DNA of 33,163 nt, taken from assembly GCA_014238905.1 (NCBI GenBank), contig JABAAE010000024.1, positions 1-33,163 of the forward strand, given 5' to 3'. Origin of the DNA: Planctomycetota bacterium. Its GTDB lineage: Bacteria > Planctomycetota > Planctomycetia > Pirellulales > Pirellulaceae. This document shows, piece by piece, positions 1 through 7,334 of this stretch. Below the pieces are notes generated by a model. That model searched no databases. It was not told the origin of the DNA and saw nothing but the letters and a program-made list of their open reading frames with translations. The stretch's first letter is position 1. The number at the start of each line of letters is the position of its first letter. The position numbers and the translations under genes are program-made.

Positions 1-21
1 CCTATGAAACCATCTGACGGA

Positions 22-387
22 TCAGACTGGCGAACCGTTAAAGGTAACGACTGATATTAGCCAGCAAATTAAAATGATAAATGAAAACAGTTGGTACAAG
101 GTAACAGCAAGAGTGTTTGTGCCATTTCGAATTCGTTTCATCGTATTCCAGATCAGAATAATTGCATAAAATGGGATAGCATACATAAGGATCAATCCGC
201 TGTACACGAACACCTCGTATGAAGAAAGCCCGTCATTCCTTGAGAAAAAAATTAAAGCAAAAACTAATGTCACATATCCAATCGCCAAATTGGGGATCAG
301 CCAGTTCACGCGACGAAATTCTTGAAGTTGGTATTCTGTGAACTCTTCAGGTTCTGTTTCGGTTTTTTCCCCCTTGGCGGCGTTCAT
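22..387 (-). CDS. Small three-helix membrane protein, function unknown
   Basis: The 121-residue product has a charged, acidic N-terminus (about residues 1-28) followed by three hydrophobic stretches at roughly residues 30-48, 57-80 and 94-114, so it should be an integral inner-membrane protein. There is no signal peptide and no motif I recognise. The ATG at 387 is supported by GGAG (complement of 396-399) eight bases upstream and by a promoter-like pair about 85-115 bases upstream. It is transcribed away from the LRR remnant and the T2SS operon, so it is probably unrelated to them. The gene looks real because of the RBS and the regular hydrophobic pattern, but no function can be assigned. Confidence 0.7.
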   Translation of the reverse strand: MNAAKGEKTETEPEEFTEYQLQEFRRVNWLIPNLAIGYVTLVFALIFFSRNDGLSSYEVFVYSGLILMYAIPFYAIILIWNTMKRIRNGTNTLAVTLYQLFSFIILICWLISVVTFNGSPV

Positions 388-469
388 TTTTTATTCTCCA
401 ATAATCATTGCCTCTTCGCGTTATAGCACCATTCACATTGCTATCGGAATGCTTTCTCAATGAGATTCT

Positions 470-499
470 ATTATACTATGGAGAATCCGGCTGTTTGAA
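470..499 (-). promoter_or_regulatory. Candidate sigma70-type promoter for the small membrane protein
   Basis: On the minus strand a perfect -10 hexamer TATAAT (complement of 470-475) lies 18 bases downstream of TTCAAA (complement of 494-499), a 4/6 match to the -35 consensus. Transcription would start near 463 and give a leader of about 75 bases before the ATG at 387. Seen by motif only. Confidence 0.45.
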
Positions 500-547
500 T
501 TGCAAGTGGCAGTTCAGCGTTTGTTACGTTGAAGCAATCTAGCAACT

Positions 548-886
548 TCAGCGATCAATTCTCTCGATGAGAATTGAAGCGGCTTGAGAGTTCAGTGAAA
601 TCTCATTGTTTTTTGTATTTGTCGATCTGCGGTTGGCGGCTTTCGAGATGCTCAGAGGCTTAACCTTACTGAGGCTTTTCGCTTGTTTGTCTGTGATTGA
701 GGTCAAGCCTCTTAACTCAATAACACAAAACTTTTTGCTGAGGCTTTTGGCGGCTGCATCCGATAGCCTCGTGAGGCCGTTGAGGTATAGGGCTAAATTG
801 CCGTTGAGGTATAGGGCTAAATTGCCGTTGAGGTATAGGGCTAAATTATTGGACTTACGGAGGCTCTTCGCCGCCAAGCTCCGCAC
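548..886 (-). pseudogene. Remnant of a planctomycete-type leucine-rich-repeat gene
   Basis: The frame reads short LRR units with the motif LALYLNGLTRLSDAAAKSLSK-like spacing, followed by a second unit ELRGLTSITDKQAKSLSK. This is the regular LxLxGLTxLSDxxAxxLSK repeat common in large planctomycete proteins. Only about three units remain. A stop codon (TGA) lies directly upstream in frame and the only initiator is GTG at 886, so the 5' part is missing. The C-terminal ~35 residues are polar and do not look like LRR. Within it, an eight-residue block (NLALYLNG) is encoded three times in perfect tandem. I read it as a truncated, decaying copy; a small expressed protein is possible but unlikely. 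Confidence 0.5.
776..847. repeat. Perfect 24-bp tandem triplication inside the LRR remnant
   Basis: Three identical 24-bp units follow each other at 776-799, 800-823 and 824-847, each beginning gccgttgagg on the plus strand. The unit is a multiple of three and encodes eight residues (NLALYLNG) on the minus strand. The perfect identity points to recent slippage or unequal exchange. Confidence 0.9.
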
Positions 887-1188
887 TTTTCAACCGCCGT
901 TAACATACTTGTTTGGACTATCCGCCGGTGACGTCGCCAACTCGGGCATTGAAAGTCAATTTCTCCAAATCCGGCTCAGTGTATGGAGAATCAGAGATCG
1001 GACCCCCAGTTAAATAGCCCGACAAGTACTTTAAAAATGCGATTCAGAAAACCATTGAGAAATTATCCTCGGCGGTATTGGCGTCCACCTGACGCCAAAA
1101 AGTGCCTATTTGCCAGCAAAACCGCAGAAATGCTTGCAAATCAACTTATAAGGGAAGACTGGGCAATGATAACCCTAACGAGTTAAAG
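887..1188. other. Intergenic stretch without a recognisable gene
   Basis: The short frames here (for example 983-1186 plus) are rich in Arg/Pro/Lys without any domain, RBS or conserved look. I see no RNA gene. The only notable feature is an 11-bp string (tatggagaatc, 982-992) that also occurs at 477-487 on the other side of the LRR remnant. Confidence 0.5.
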
Positions 1189-1217
1189 TTGACTCCAAAA
1201 AATTCCCATAATATAAT
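1189..1217 (+). promoter_or_regulatory. Strong sigma70-type promoter of the T2SS operon
   Basis: TTGACT (1189-1194) and TATAAT (1212-1217) are separated by exactly 17 bases, a near-perfect housekeeping promoter. A start near 1224 gives a ~100-base leader to the gspE ATG at 1324. The leader contains a run of nine C residues at 1271-1279 followed by A-rich sequence. No other strong promoter is obvious before 12.1 kb, and the genes downstream are close-packed, so this probably drives the whole gsp operon. Confidence 0.7.
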
Positions 1218-1323
1218 TTGGGTTCAGGAGCATTGTGAGAAAAACCGGTCATGGATGCTGGATTCTCGAGCCCCCCCCCACTCCCCACCAAAAAAATGCG
1301 GACGGATCCGTTAAATCATCTTC

Positions 1324-3003
1324 ATGATCCAGCGAAAACCTGCAGCCCGAATTGATCGGGACAAGCTGCAATATTTAGACGACGCTCTTCGCTCCTCGCG
1401 TTCCATCGTTGAGCTAAGCGCCGAAATGGACTATCGACGGGTTGATGACTTGCTGTTTGCAATCGCCAAGAGCTTGGGGCTGTCGACAGTAAACCTCGAC
1501 AGCATCGACGTCGACAACCAACTGCTGGAAAAATTTCCGGCAAAATTAATTCACCGATACGAAGTCTTTCCCATTTCAGAAAAGCGGGGAGAGCTTCACC
1601 TAGCCGTCAGCAATCCGTTTGACTTCAACGCTATCGACGCCGTCGGTGCAGCAACCGGCAGAACAATCACTCCCGTGGTGACCGATCCCGATCAAGTCAG
1701 GGATTTGATCAAAACCCATTTTGGTGTTGGTGCCGACACGATTAACGGACTGATGTCAATTCATGGGAACGACAGCGAATCAATTCAAGATTTGGCTGGA
1801 CAAGACCTCGAGGACGCCGAAGCGGCACAACAAGCGTCTGTCGTTCGACTGGTCAACGAGATTTTAACTGAGGCCATCGAGTCACGAACTTCTGATATTC
1901 ATATCGAGGCCCAGGAAAAAGGAATCAAAATCCGATACCGTATTGACGGCGTTCTCCAGCGGCAACCTGTACCGCAGGAAATGAATCGATTCCAAAACGC
2001 CATTGTAAGCCGCCTGAAAATTATGGCGAAACTTAACATTGCCGAAAAGCGGGTTCCTCAAGACGGTCGGATCAAAATTCGTGTTAAAGGCCGTGCGGTC
2101 GACATTCGTGTTTCGATTATCCCGATGCTTCACGGTGAAGGGATCGTGATGCGAATTCTGGATAAAGAAAACCTGTCGTTCTCTCTTCGTGGAGTCGGCA
2201 TGTCAGAATCTGTCTATAAACAGTTTCAAAAGCTGATCACACTTCCGCATGGAATTGTTCTTGTGACCGGCCCAACAGGTTCCGGAAAAACAACGACGCT
2301 TTACAGCGCCTTGGAAAAAATCAAAAACGAAGACACCAAAATTATCACAACAGAAGATCCCATCGAATACCAACTCGACGGTATCAATCAAATCCAGGTC
2401 CACAAAAAAGTTGGACTGACATTTGCCGCCAGCCTGCGCAGTATTCTCCGACACGATCCAGACGTAGTCCTGGTGGGTGAAATTCGGGATTTAGAAACGG
2501 CCGAGAATGCGACGCAAGCCTCATTGACGGGGCACCTAGTTTTTAGCACGTTGCACACGAACGATTCGGCCGGCGCGTTTATGAGACTTTGCGATATGGG
2601 TGTTGACCCATTCTTGGTCACCAGCACGATTGAAGGGGTACTGGCCCAGCGACTGGTCAGAAAACTTTGTAACGAATGTTCGCAACCAGTCGGCCTTGAT
2701 GAGCTCGACATTCCCGAAGATTTCCCGGTCGAAAAAGTGCGGGCTGAAGGATTGACGCTGCGAAAACAGGTCGGTTGCCCGGCGTGCCGAAATACGGGAT
2801 ATAGCGGCCGCTTGGGAATTTACGAATTGCTGGTAAGCAGTGACCGAATTCGGGCGCTCGCTGGCGAAAAAGCGCCGACTAACGAAATTAGAAAAGCTGC
2901 CGTAGAAGAAGGAATGACCACTCTAAGGATGGACGGGTGGGAAAAAGTACTAAATGGAGTCACCTCGGTTGAAGAAGTTCTGAGAGTTTCCAAAACCGAT
3001 TGA
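1324..3003 (+). CDS. gspE: T2SS assembly ATPase GspE
   Basis: This is the cytoplasmic hexameric ATPase that powers pseudopilus assembly. The 559-residue protein has an N-terminal MshEN/T2SSE_N-type domain (about residues 30-150) and a GspE/PilB-type ATPase domain. Walker A is GPTGSGKT (316-323) and the Walker B region is DPDVVLVGEIRD (378-389), followed by the His-containing HLVFSTLHTND segment. The CxxC...CxxC zinc-binding insert typical of GspE/PilB is present (C449, C452, C485, C488). An in-frame TAA sits just upstream of the ATG at 1324, so the start cannot be much earlier; no strong Shine-Dalgarno is visible. PilB is the alternative name, but the following gspF-K order makes T2SS far more likely. 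It is the first gene of the operon, 40 bases before gspF. Confidence 0.95.
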   Translation: MIQRKPAARIDRDKLQYLDDALRSSRSIVELSAEMDYRRVDDLLFAIAKSLGLSTVNLDSIDVDNQLLEKFPAKLIHRYEVFPISEKRGELHLAVSNPFDFNAIDAVGAATGRTITPVVTDPDQVRDLIKTHFGVGADTINGLMSIHGNDSESIQDLAGQDLEDAEAAQQASVVRLVNEILTEAIESRTSDIHIEAQEKGIKIRYRIDGVLQRQPVPQEMNRFQNAIVSRLKIMAKLNIAEKRVPQDGRIKIRVKGRAVDIRVSIIPMLHGEGIVMRILDKENLSFSLRGVGMSESVYKQFQKLITLPHGIVLVTGPTGSGKTTTLYSALEKIKNEDTKIITTEDPIEYQLDGINQIQVHKKVGLTFAASLRSILRHDPDVVLVGEIRDLETAENATQASLTGHLVFSTLHTNDSAGAFMRLCDMGVDPFLVTSTIEGVLAQRLVRKLCNECSQPVGLDELDIPEDFPVEKVRAEGLTLRKQVGCPACRNTGYSGRLGIYELLVSSDRIRALAGEKAPTNEIRKAAVEEGMTTLRMDGWEKVLNGVTSVEEVLRVSKTD

Positions 3004-3043
3004 ACTCGTTGATTTTCCCCGCATTCCATTCCAACACCATGCC

Positions 3044-4258
3044 ATGCCTGACTTTTCCTACCGTGCGAAAACGAACTCAGGAGCAGTTTCCGAAGGCGTC
3101 ATTCAGGCTTCGACCCAACAAGAAGCGATTCGTCAGCTGACCCGTCAATCGCTTTTTCCAATCGACGTATCCAACAAATCCCAAGCTTGGTCAAATTTTT
3201 CGCTGTCGTTTCGACGGATCAGCTCGGAGACCATTTCTGACTTGCTGACTCAAATGAGCGACCTCCTCACCAACGGAGTGTCGTTGTTGGATTCGCTCAA
3301 AATCCTGGCCGAACAATCCCCCGACGCCAAACTTCGAGAAGTTTTGGAGGAGATTCGAGACGACGTTTCGGAAGGCATCAATCTGGACGATGCATTGAGC
3401 AAACATCCAAAGGTCTTCTCCAGCCTCACCGTCAGCATGGTCAAAGCCGGATTGGAAGGCGGGTTTCTGGAAGAGTCGCTTGAACGAGTCTCAAACTTTC
3501 TAAGGAAAGAGACCGCCCTCAAAAACAAAGTCGTCAGCGCGATGTCCTATCCGATGATTCTCGCGGGAATCGGATTTTGCTTTATGATCGCTTTGGTAAT
3601 CGTCATCGTTCCCATGTTTGAAGCTTACTTTGAAAAGCTGATCAAAAGCGGCGTCGGACTACCACTGATTACACAAACTCTTATTTTTGTCAGTGATACA
3701 TTGGTGCGATATGGCCTTTTTGTCGCAATGGGGTCTGCTGGAATCGCGTTCGGTATCAAAAAATTATTAGATACGAAAACGGGACGACGCTTTTATGACA
3801 AATACAAACTCAAAATCCCGATTGCAGGACGCATTTTTCACGAGAGTGCCGTTTCCAGGTTTTGTCGCGTTCTGGGGACTTTGCTTCGAAACGGTGTCCA
3901 AATCCTGAAGTCGCTCAAGATTGCTGGACATTCCGTTGGCAACATAACGCTGCAGGATGCCATTAGCCAATCAGCCGAAAACATTTCATCGGGAAAAAGA
4001 CTATCGGAACCGCTTCACGAAAGTGGGATGGTTTCGGACCAGGTGATCGCGATGATTCGTGTCGCAGAAGAATCGAATACGCTTGACGACGTTCTCGTCA
4101 AAATTTCAGACAGAATGGATCAAAAAATTGAACAACGACTGGACTCAATGGTTCGTTTGATCGAGCCGATCATGCTGCTGACCATTGGTGCCATTGTGAT
4201 GAGCATAATTATTGGTGTGTTGTTGCCCATTTTTGATCTTACATCAACTGTTGATTGA
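3044..4258 (+). CDS. gspF: T2SS inner-membrane platform protein GspF
   Basis: GspF is the polytopic platform protein that couples GspE to pseudopilin movement. The 404-residue sequence begins with the typical FSYRAKTNSGAVSEGVI segment. It contains two T2SSF domains (about 65-190 and 265-395), each with the internal family pattern (SDLLTQMSDLLTNGVSLLDSL in the first, RFCRVLGTLLRNGVQILKSL in the second). Hydrophobic segments lie near residues 167-193, 222-240 and 370-397, as expected for this family. Length is normal. It lies between gspE and gspG in the canonical order, and stops about 20 bases before the gspG start. Confidence 0.95.
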   Translation: MPDFSYRAKTNSGAVSEGVIQASTQQEAIRQLTRQSLFPIDVSNKSQAWSNFSLSFRRISSETISDLLTQMSDLLTNGVSLLDSLKILAEQSPDAKLREVLEEIRDDVSEGINLDDALSKHPKVFSSLTVSMVKAGLEGGFLEESLERVSNFLRKETALKNKVVSAMSYPMILAGIGFCFMIALVIVIVPMFEAYFEKLIKSGVGLPLITQTLIFVSDTLVRYGLFVAMGSAGIAFGIKKLLDTKTGRRFYDKYKLKIPIAGRIFHESAVSRFCRVLGTLLRNGVQILKSLKIAGHSVGNITLQDAISQSAENISSGKRLSEPLHESGMVSDQVIAMIRVAEESNTLDDVLVKISDRMDQKIEQRLDSMVRLIEPIMLLTIGAIVMSIIIGVLLPIFDLTSTVD

Positions 4259-4279
4259 CCCATTCAATTGGAGAGAAAA

Positions 4280-4807
4280 ATGAAACGTTCAAAACTTCGC
4301 CGAGATGGTTTCACCATTTTGGAACTTCTTATCGTCTTGGTAATTCTTGTAGGAATTCTAGCGATCGTTGGACCCAGGTTACTTGGTTCACAAAAGAAAG
4401 CTGACATCAAAATAGCCCAAGCACAAATCAGCAACCTCGAATCGGCTTTGAAGGAATATGCTGCCGATATGAAAAGATTTCCAAAAACCGAAGACGGTCT
4501 CAAAGCACTTGTTCGCAAGCCGTCAGACGAAAAGAAAGCCAAACGTTGGGCAGGACCTTACCTTGACGAAGCCGATTTGCCCGCCGATCCATGGGACAAC
4601 GGATTCAAATATACCTACGAATCGTCCAAAGACGGAATCGATCGTCCGGTTATCGTCTCCAATGGCCCTGATGGAGAAGCAAACACCGACGACGACATCT
4701 ACAACTACAAGCCCAATGAAGGCGACCTAAGCGATTCAGAGGACTCGGGCTCTTCAGACGATGGGCTGGATCTCGGATCCGATAATTCCAGCAGCGATTT
4801 TGAATAA
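4280..4807 (+). CDS. gspG: Major pseudopilin GspG with an acidic C-terminal tail
   Basis: GspG is the main subunit of the T2SS pseudopilus. I place the start at the ATG 4280 because GGAGAG (4270-4275) sits just upstream; a TTG at 4268 is in frame but falls inside that RBS. The 175-residue prepilin has the leader MKRSKLRRDG, cleavage before F11, Glu at mature +5 (FTILELLIVL) and a long N-terminal hydrophobic helix. The C-terminal region has the WDNGFKY and GPDGEANTDDDI segments that form the GspG calcium site. Unusually, about 30 residues rich in Ser, Asp and Glu follow that site; GspG normally ends near it. The tail is probably disordered and may bind calcium or contact partner proteins (inference). 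Confidence 0.95.
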   Translation: MKRSKLRRDGFTILELLIVLVILVGILAIVGPRLLGSQKKADIKIAQAQISNLESALKEYAADMKRFPKTEDGLKALVRKPSDEKKAKRWAGPYLDEADLPADPWDNGFKYTYESSKDGIDRPVIVSNGPDGEANTDDDIYNYKPNEGDLSDSEDSGSSDDGLDLGSDNSSSDFE

Positions 4808-4816
4808 ATCAAGGCA

Positions 4817-5665
4817 ATGAGCTTCGACAGAGAAGCCAAACGAAAAACGGATTTTTGTCAACGCCGCTGCAGTCAGGAACGCTGCCTTTTTACTCGATTT
4901 ATTCGAATAACGAACCGGTGCGCAATTTCAAGATTCCTCGATCGTCCGCACGTTGAATCTGCTGAAAAAAAATGGGGGAGCGGAAAAACCAGAATTGCCT
5001 TTACGATTTTGGAGCTATTGATCGTCTTGGTGATGATGGTCGTGATTTTGGCCATTGCCTGGCCTCAGATCAATCGCAGGATTCAACGATCCGAACTGAA
5101 ACAGGTAGCGATCACACTCAAAGAACTTATCGCGGACGCGAGATTGTCCGCGATGCAGTCGGGTGAATCTTGGGAACTTCGGTTCAGTGACCTATCTAGA
5201 AGGTACCGAATCGGACCAGCCTCTTCTTTTGGTGCACGAGAGCCAAACGGGAGCAAACAAACCAGCTTTCAATCGGCTGAAAACGAGTATCCCATTCTCT
5301 CCGAACTCGATACCTCTCTTTTGATTACCACTCACCCCAGAAATATATTCTCTTTTGCCGACGACGACCAGAATGACGTCGAGCTCGAGACGATTCAAAT
5401 CGGAAAGTCAAACGGTGACAGGCCCAATGGCGATCACGAAAAGTCGATTTGGCTCGACCCTCAGGGTCGGGCCTTGGAAACTAAAATCATTGTGCTCGAC
5501 TACAAATCGAGGGTAGGGATTTCGATCAAAATTCGAGGATTAACTGGCCAAGTTGAAATTGAAGAAACATTCAAAGTTCATGCCAATTTTGAATTACCTG
5601 AAGATTCCAGTGAGTCGAATCAAGAGGCAGACCTTCAAAACCTCGATTCGGAATTGGAGGTTTAG
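4817..5665 (+). CDS. gspH: Minor pseudopilin GspH-like, with a ~61-residue leader
   Basis: A pseudopilin N-terminus (FTILELLIVLVMMVVILAIA) starts at F62, and the region after it (KELIADARLSAMQSGESWEL) fits the GspH/FimT family. Its place between gspG and gspI supports the call. The leader is oddly long (61 residues, Arg/Cys-rich) and the residue before the cleavage site is Ala, not the usual Gly. I find no in-frame ATG, GTG or TTG start closer to the pilin helix. The ATG at 4972 is in another frame. AAGG at 4811-4814 supports the start at 4817. A frameshift near the true start is a possible explanation for the long leader. The C-terminal third is acidic. Confidence 0.82.
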   Translation: MSFDREAKRKTDFCQRRCSQERCLFTRFIRITNRCAISRFLDRPHVESAEKKWGSGKTRIAFTILELLIVLVMMVVILAIAWPQINRRIQRSELKQVAITLKELIADARLSAMQSGESWELRFSDLSRRYRIGPASSFGAREPNGSKQTSFQSAENEYPILSELDTSLLITTHPRNIFSFADDDQNDVELETIQIGKSNGDRPNGDHEKSIWLDPQGRALETKIIVLDYKSRVGISIKIRGLTGQVEIEETFKVHANFELPEDSSESNQEADLQNLDSELEV

Positions 5666-5670
5666 TCAAC

Positions 5671-6177
5671 ATGCCGCGTCGAATCAGAATGCCATGTCAC
5701 TCAAGTCAAAAACCGCAAATGTCCCGGGCAGGATTGTCGTTGCTTGAAGTCATTATCGCCACCGTGATTTTGGCAGTAAGCGCAACACTATTGGTTCGGC
5801 TGATTGGAGCTGGAGACAAAAATGCCAAACGAGCTGATCAACGGATTACAGCGCAAATGATTTGCCAGAACAAGATGGATGAAATCGTGGCGTCCATTGA
5901 ACCCTTCGAATCCATGGAATCAACGGCCTCGCCGTATTATCCCGATTGGTATTGGTCTGTTTCTATTGAGGACCTTAATTCAAAAAATGACACCACAGTC
6001 AATCGTCTTTCCCTTGTCGAAGTGGGTGTGTTTTTTCGACAAAGCGACGAAGGGATTGGAAATTCCAATCAATTGGATTCGCGATCCGAGGATCCGATTT
6101 ATACGTTGCGACGGGTGATTCGCACACCCAAACCTTCGGACCAACCATCTGACAAATTTCGCTCGGGAGGTTTTTAG
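5671..6177 (+). CDS. gspI: Minor pseudopilin GspI
   Basis: The 168-residue protein has the prepilin signature SRAG followed by LSLLEVIIATVILAVSA (cleavage after G21), and the later AQMICQNKMDEIVAS helix is typical of the GspI/PilV family. GspI forms the pseudopilus tip complex with GspJ and GspK. The start at 5671 is backed by GGAGG (5656-5660) ten bases upstream; the ATG at 5719 would give a five-residue leader but has no RBS. The stop codon TAG shares its last base with the GTG start of gspJ, so translation is probably coupled. Confidence 0.92.
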   Translation: MPRRIRMPCHSSQKPQMSRAGLSLLEVIIATVILAVSATLLVRLIGAGDKNAKRADQRITAQMICQNKMDEIVASIEPFESMESTASPYYPDWYWSVSIEDLNSKNDTTVNRLSLVEVGVFFRQSDEGIGNSNQLDSRSEDPIYTLRRVIRTPKPSDQPSDKFRSGGF

Positions 6178-7334
6178 TGAGCCGATCGAATGCCAAGCCC
6201 GGATTCACCATCCTGGAATTGTTGATCGCGTTGACACTCGTGACGACGCTGATGATGCTTTGTTGGTCACTCTTGTCCACTTTCTCGCGCCTTGAAAATC
6301 GATCACGAAGGACCGTCGCGACTCTAGAAATTACCAGGTCGCTGAGACGTCAAATGCAAAACGATCTCGATCAATTATTCTTTGTTTCGAAAAAAAAACA
6401 AACGGCGGAACCCGCGAGCATCGACAACTCTTTTGAGAATGGTTTTTTGGTGGAAAGTTCCCTGCAGAAAAACTCGCCCAGTCTTCTCGATTCAATCATG
6501 AATTCCAGTGTCGATAAGTCACCCGATCCTGCAAACGATCTATTGCCTGACTCGTTTTTGTTTGAGGGAAGTAACGAGTCATTTTCCGTGTTGATTCGAA
6601 ACGATGGTTCTTCGAGATTTTTTGGCCCCAATGAGGATTTTCTCGTAATCACTTATCAATGGCGGGATCAACAGTTCGAATCCAGTGATCCGGAATTGGA
6701 CGAGGAAGTTGAATTGGAAAGAGAAGGCTTTGGAAATGAACAAGAAAAACAAATCCAACCTCGGGATTTTGTGCGATCGGTCGTCACCTATCACGATTTT
6801 CAGCGACGAATTCCATTCGACTCCTCACTTTCGAGAAACCGAAGGCCGGGAGTACCTATGGCAGATTTTGAGACAATTGAAATTAACGCCACGAATGACG
6901 ACCGGTCTAACTCCCTCGGGCCGATTCGAGAGCAAATTGATCGAATTCCCGAAATTACTATGGTCGGCTTTCGCTACTTTGATGGAAAAACATGGAGATC
7001 GTCGTGGTCACCATCGGACCCAACCGTGCCACTTGCGATCGAGGTTAATTTCACGGCGGAAATGGAAACGGAATTCAATGATTTTGATTCATCAGACGAG
7101 GTGGAGGAAATCGAGTTCGACGAAGAATTTGAAATTGATAATGATCGGGATTCAGAATTCGAAACCAGCTCATTGGATGCCGAAGTTCCAAGGTTGGACT
7201 TAATCGAAAACTTCGACCCGGAATCCAAACGGTTTTTGATTCGAATTGGTATCCGGGAGAACGATCCCGACTTCCGTTTTGATGGTGAGGTTTCACCATT
7301 TGGAATGGGCTCAGATTTCGAGGGGTTCGAATGA
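6177..7334 (+). CDS. gspJ: Minor pseudopilin GspJ with acidic insertions
   Basis: The leader MSRSNAKPG precedes FTILELLIALTLVTTLMM, and a following LEITRSLRRQMQNDLDQLFF helix matches the GspJ family. The GTG start at 6177 overlaps the gspI stop by one base and has GGGAGG (6165-6170) at good spacing. At 385 residues it is much longer than typical GspJ (about 200). The additions are polar and strongly acidic, notably around residues 300-340, where Glu and Asp dominate. It overlaps gspK by four bases (ATGA). It should form the tip complex with GspI and GspK. Confidence 0.88.
   Translation: MSRSNAKPGFTILELLIALTLVTTLMMLCWSLLSTFSRLENRSRRTVATLEITRSLRRQMQNDLDQLFFVSKKKQTAEPASIDNSFENGFLVESSLQKNSPSLLDSIMNSSVDKSPDPANDLLPDSFLFEGSNESFSVLIRNDGSSRFFGPNEDFLVITYQWRDQQFESSDPELDEEVELEREGFGNEQEKQIQPRDFVRSVVTYHDFQRRIPFDSSLSRNRRPGVPMADFETIEINATNDDRSNSLGPIREQIDRIPEITMVGFRYFDGKTWRSSWSPSDPTVPLAIEVNFTAEMETEFNDFDSSDEVEEIEFDEEFEIDNDRDSEFETSSLDAEVPRLDLIENFDPESKRFLIRIGIRENDPDFRFDGEVSPFGMGSDFEGFE

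Noticed and set aside
606..1013. Plus-strand frame of 135 codons across the LRR remnant
   Set aside because: It is antisense to the LRR pattern, and its repeated RYRAKLPL block only mirrors the 24-bp repeat. It has no domain or RBS.
1271..1279. Nine-C tract as a proven phase-variable switch
   Set aside because: It lies in an untranslated leader and no length variation can be seen from one sequence.
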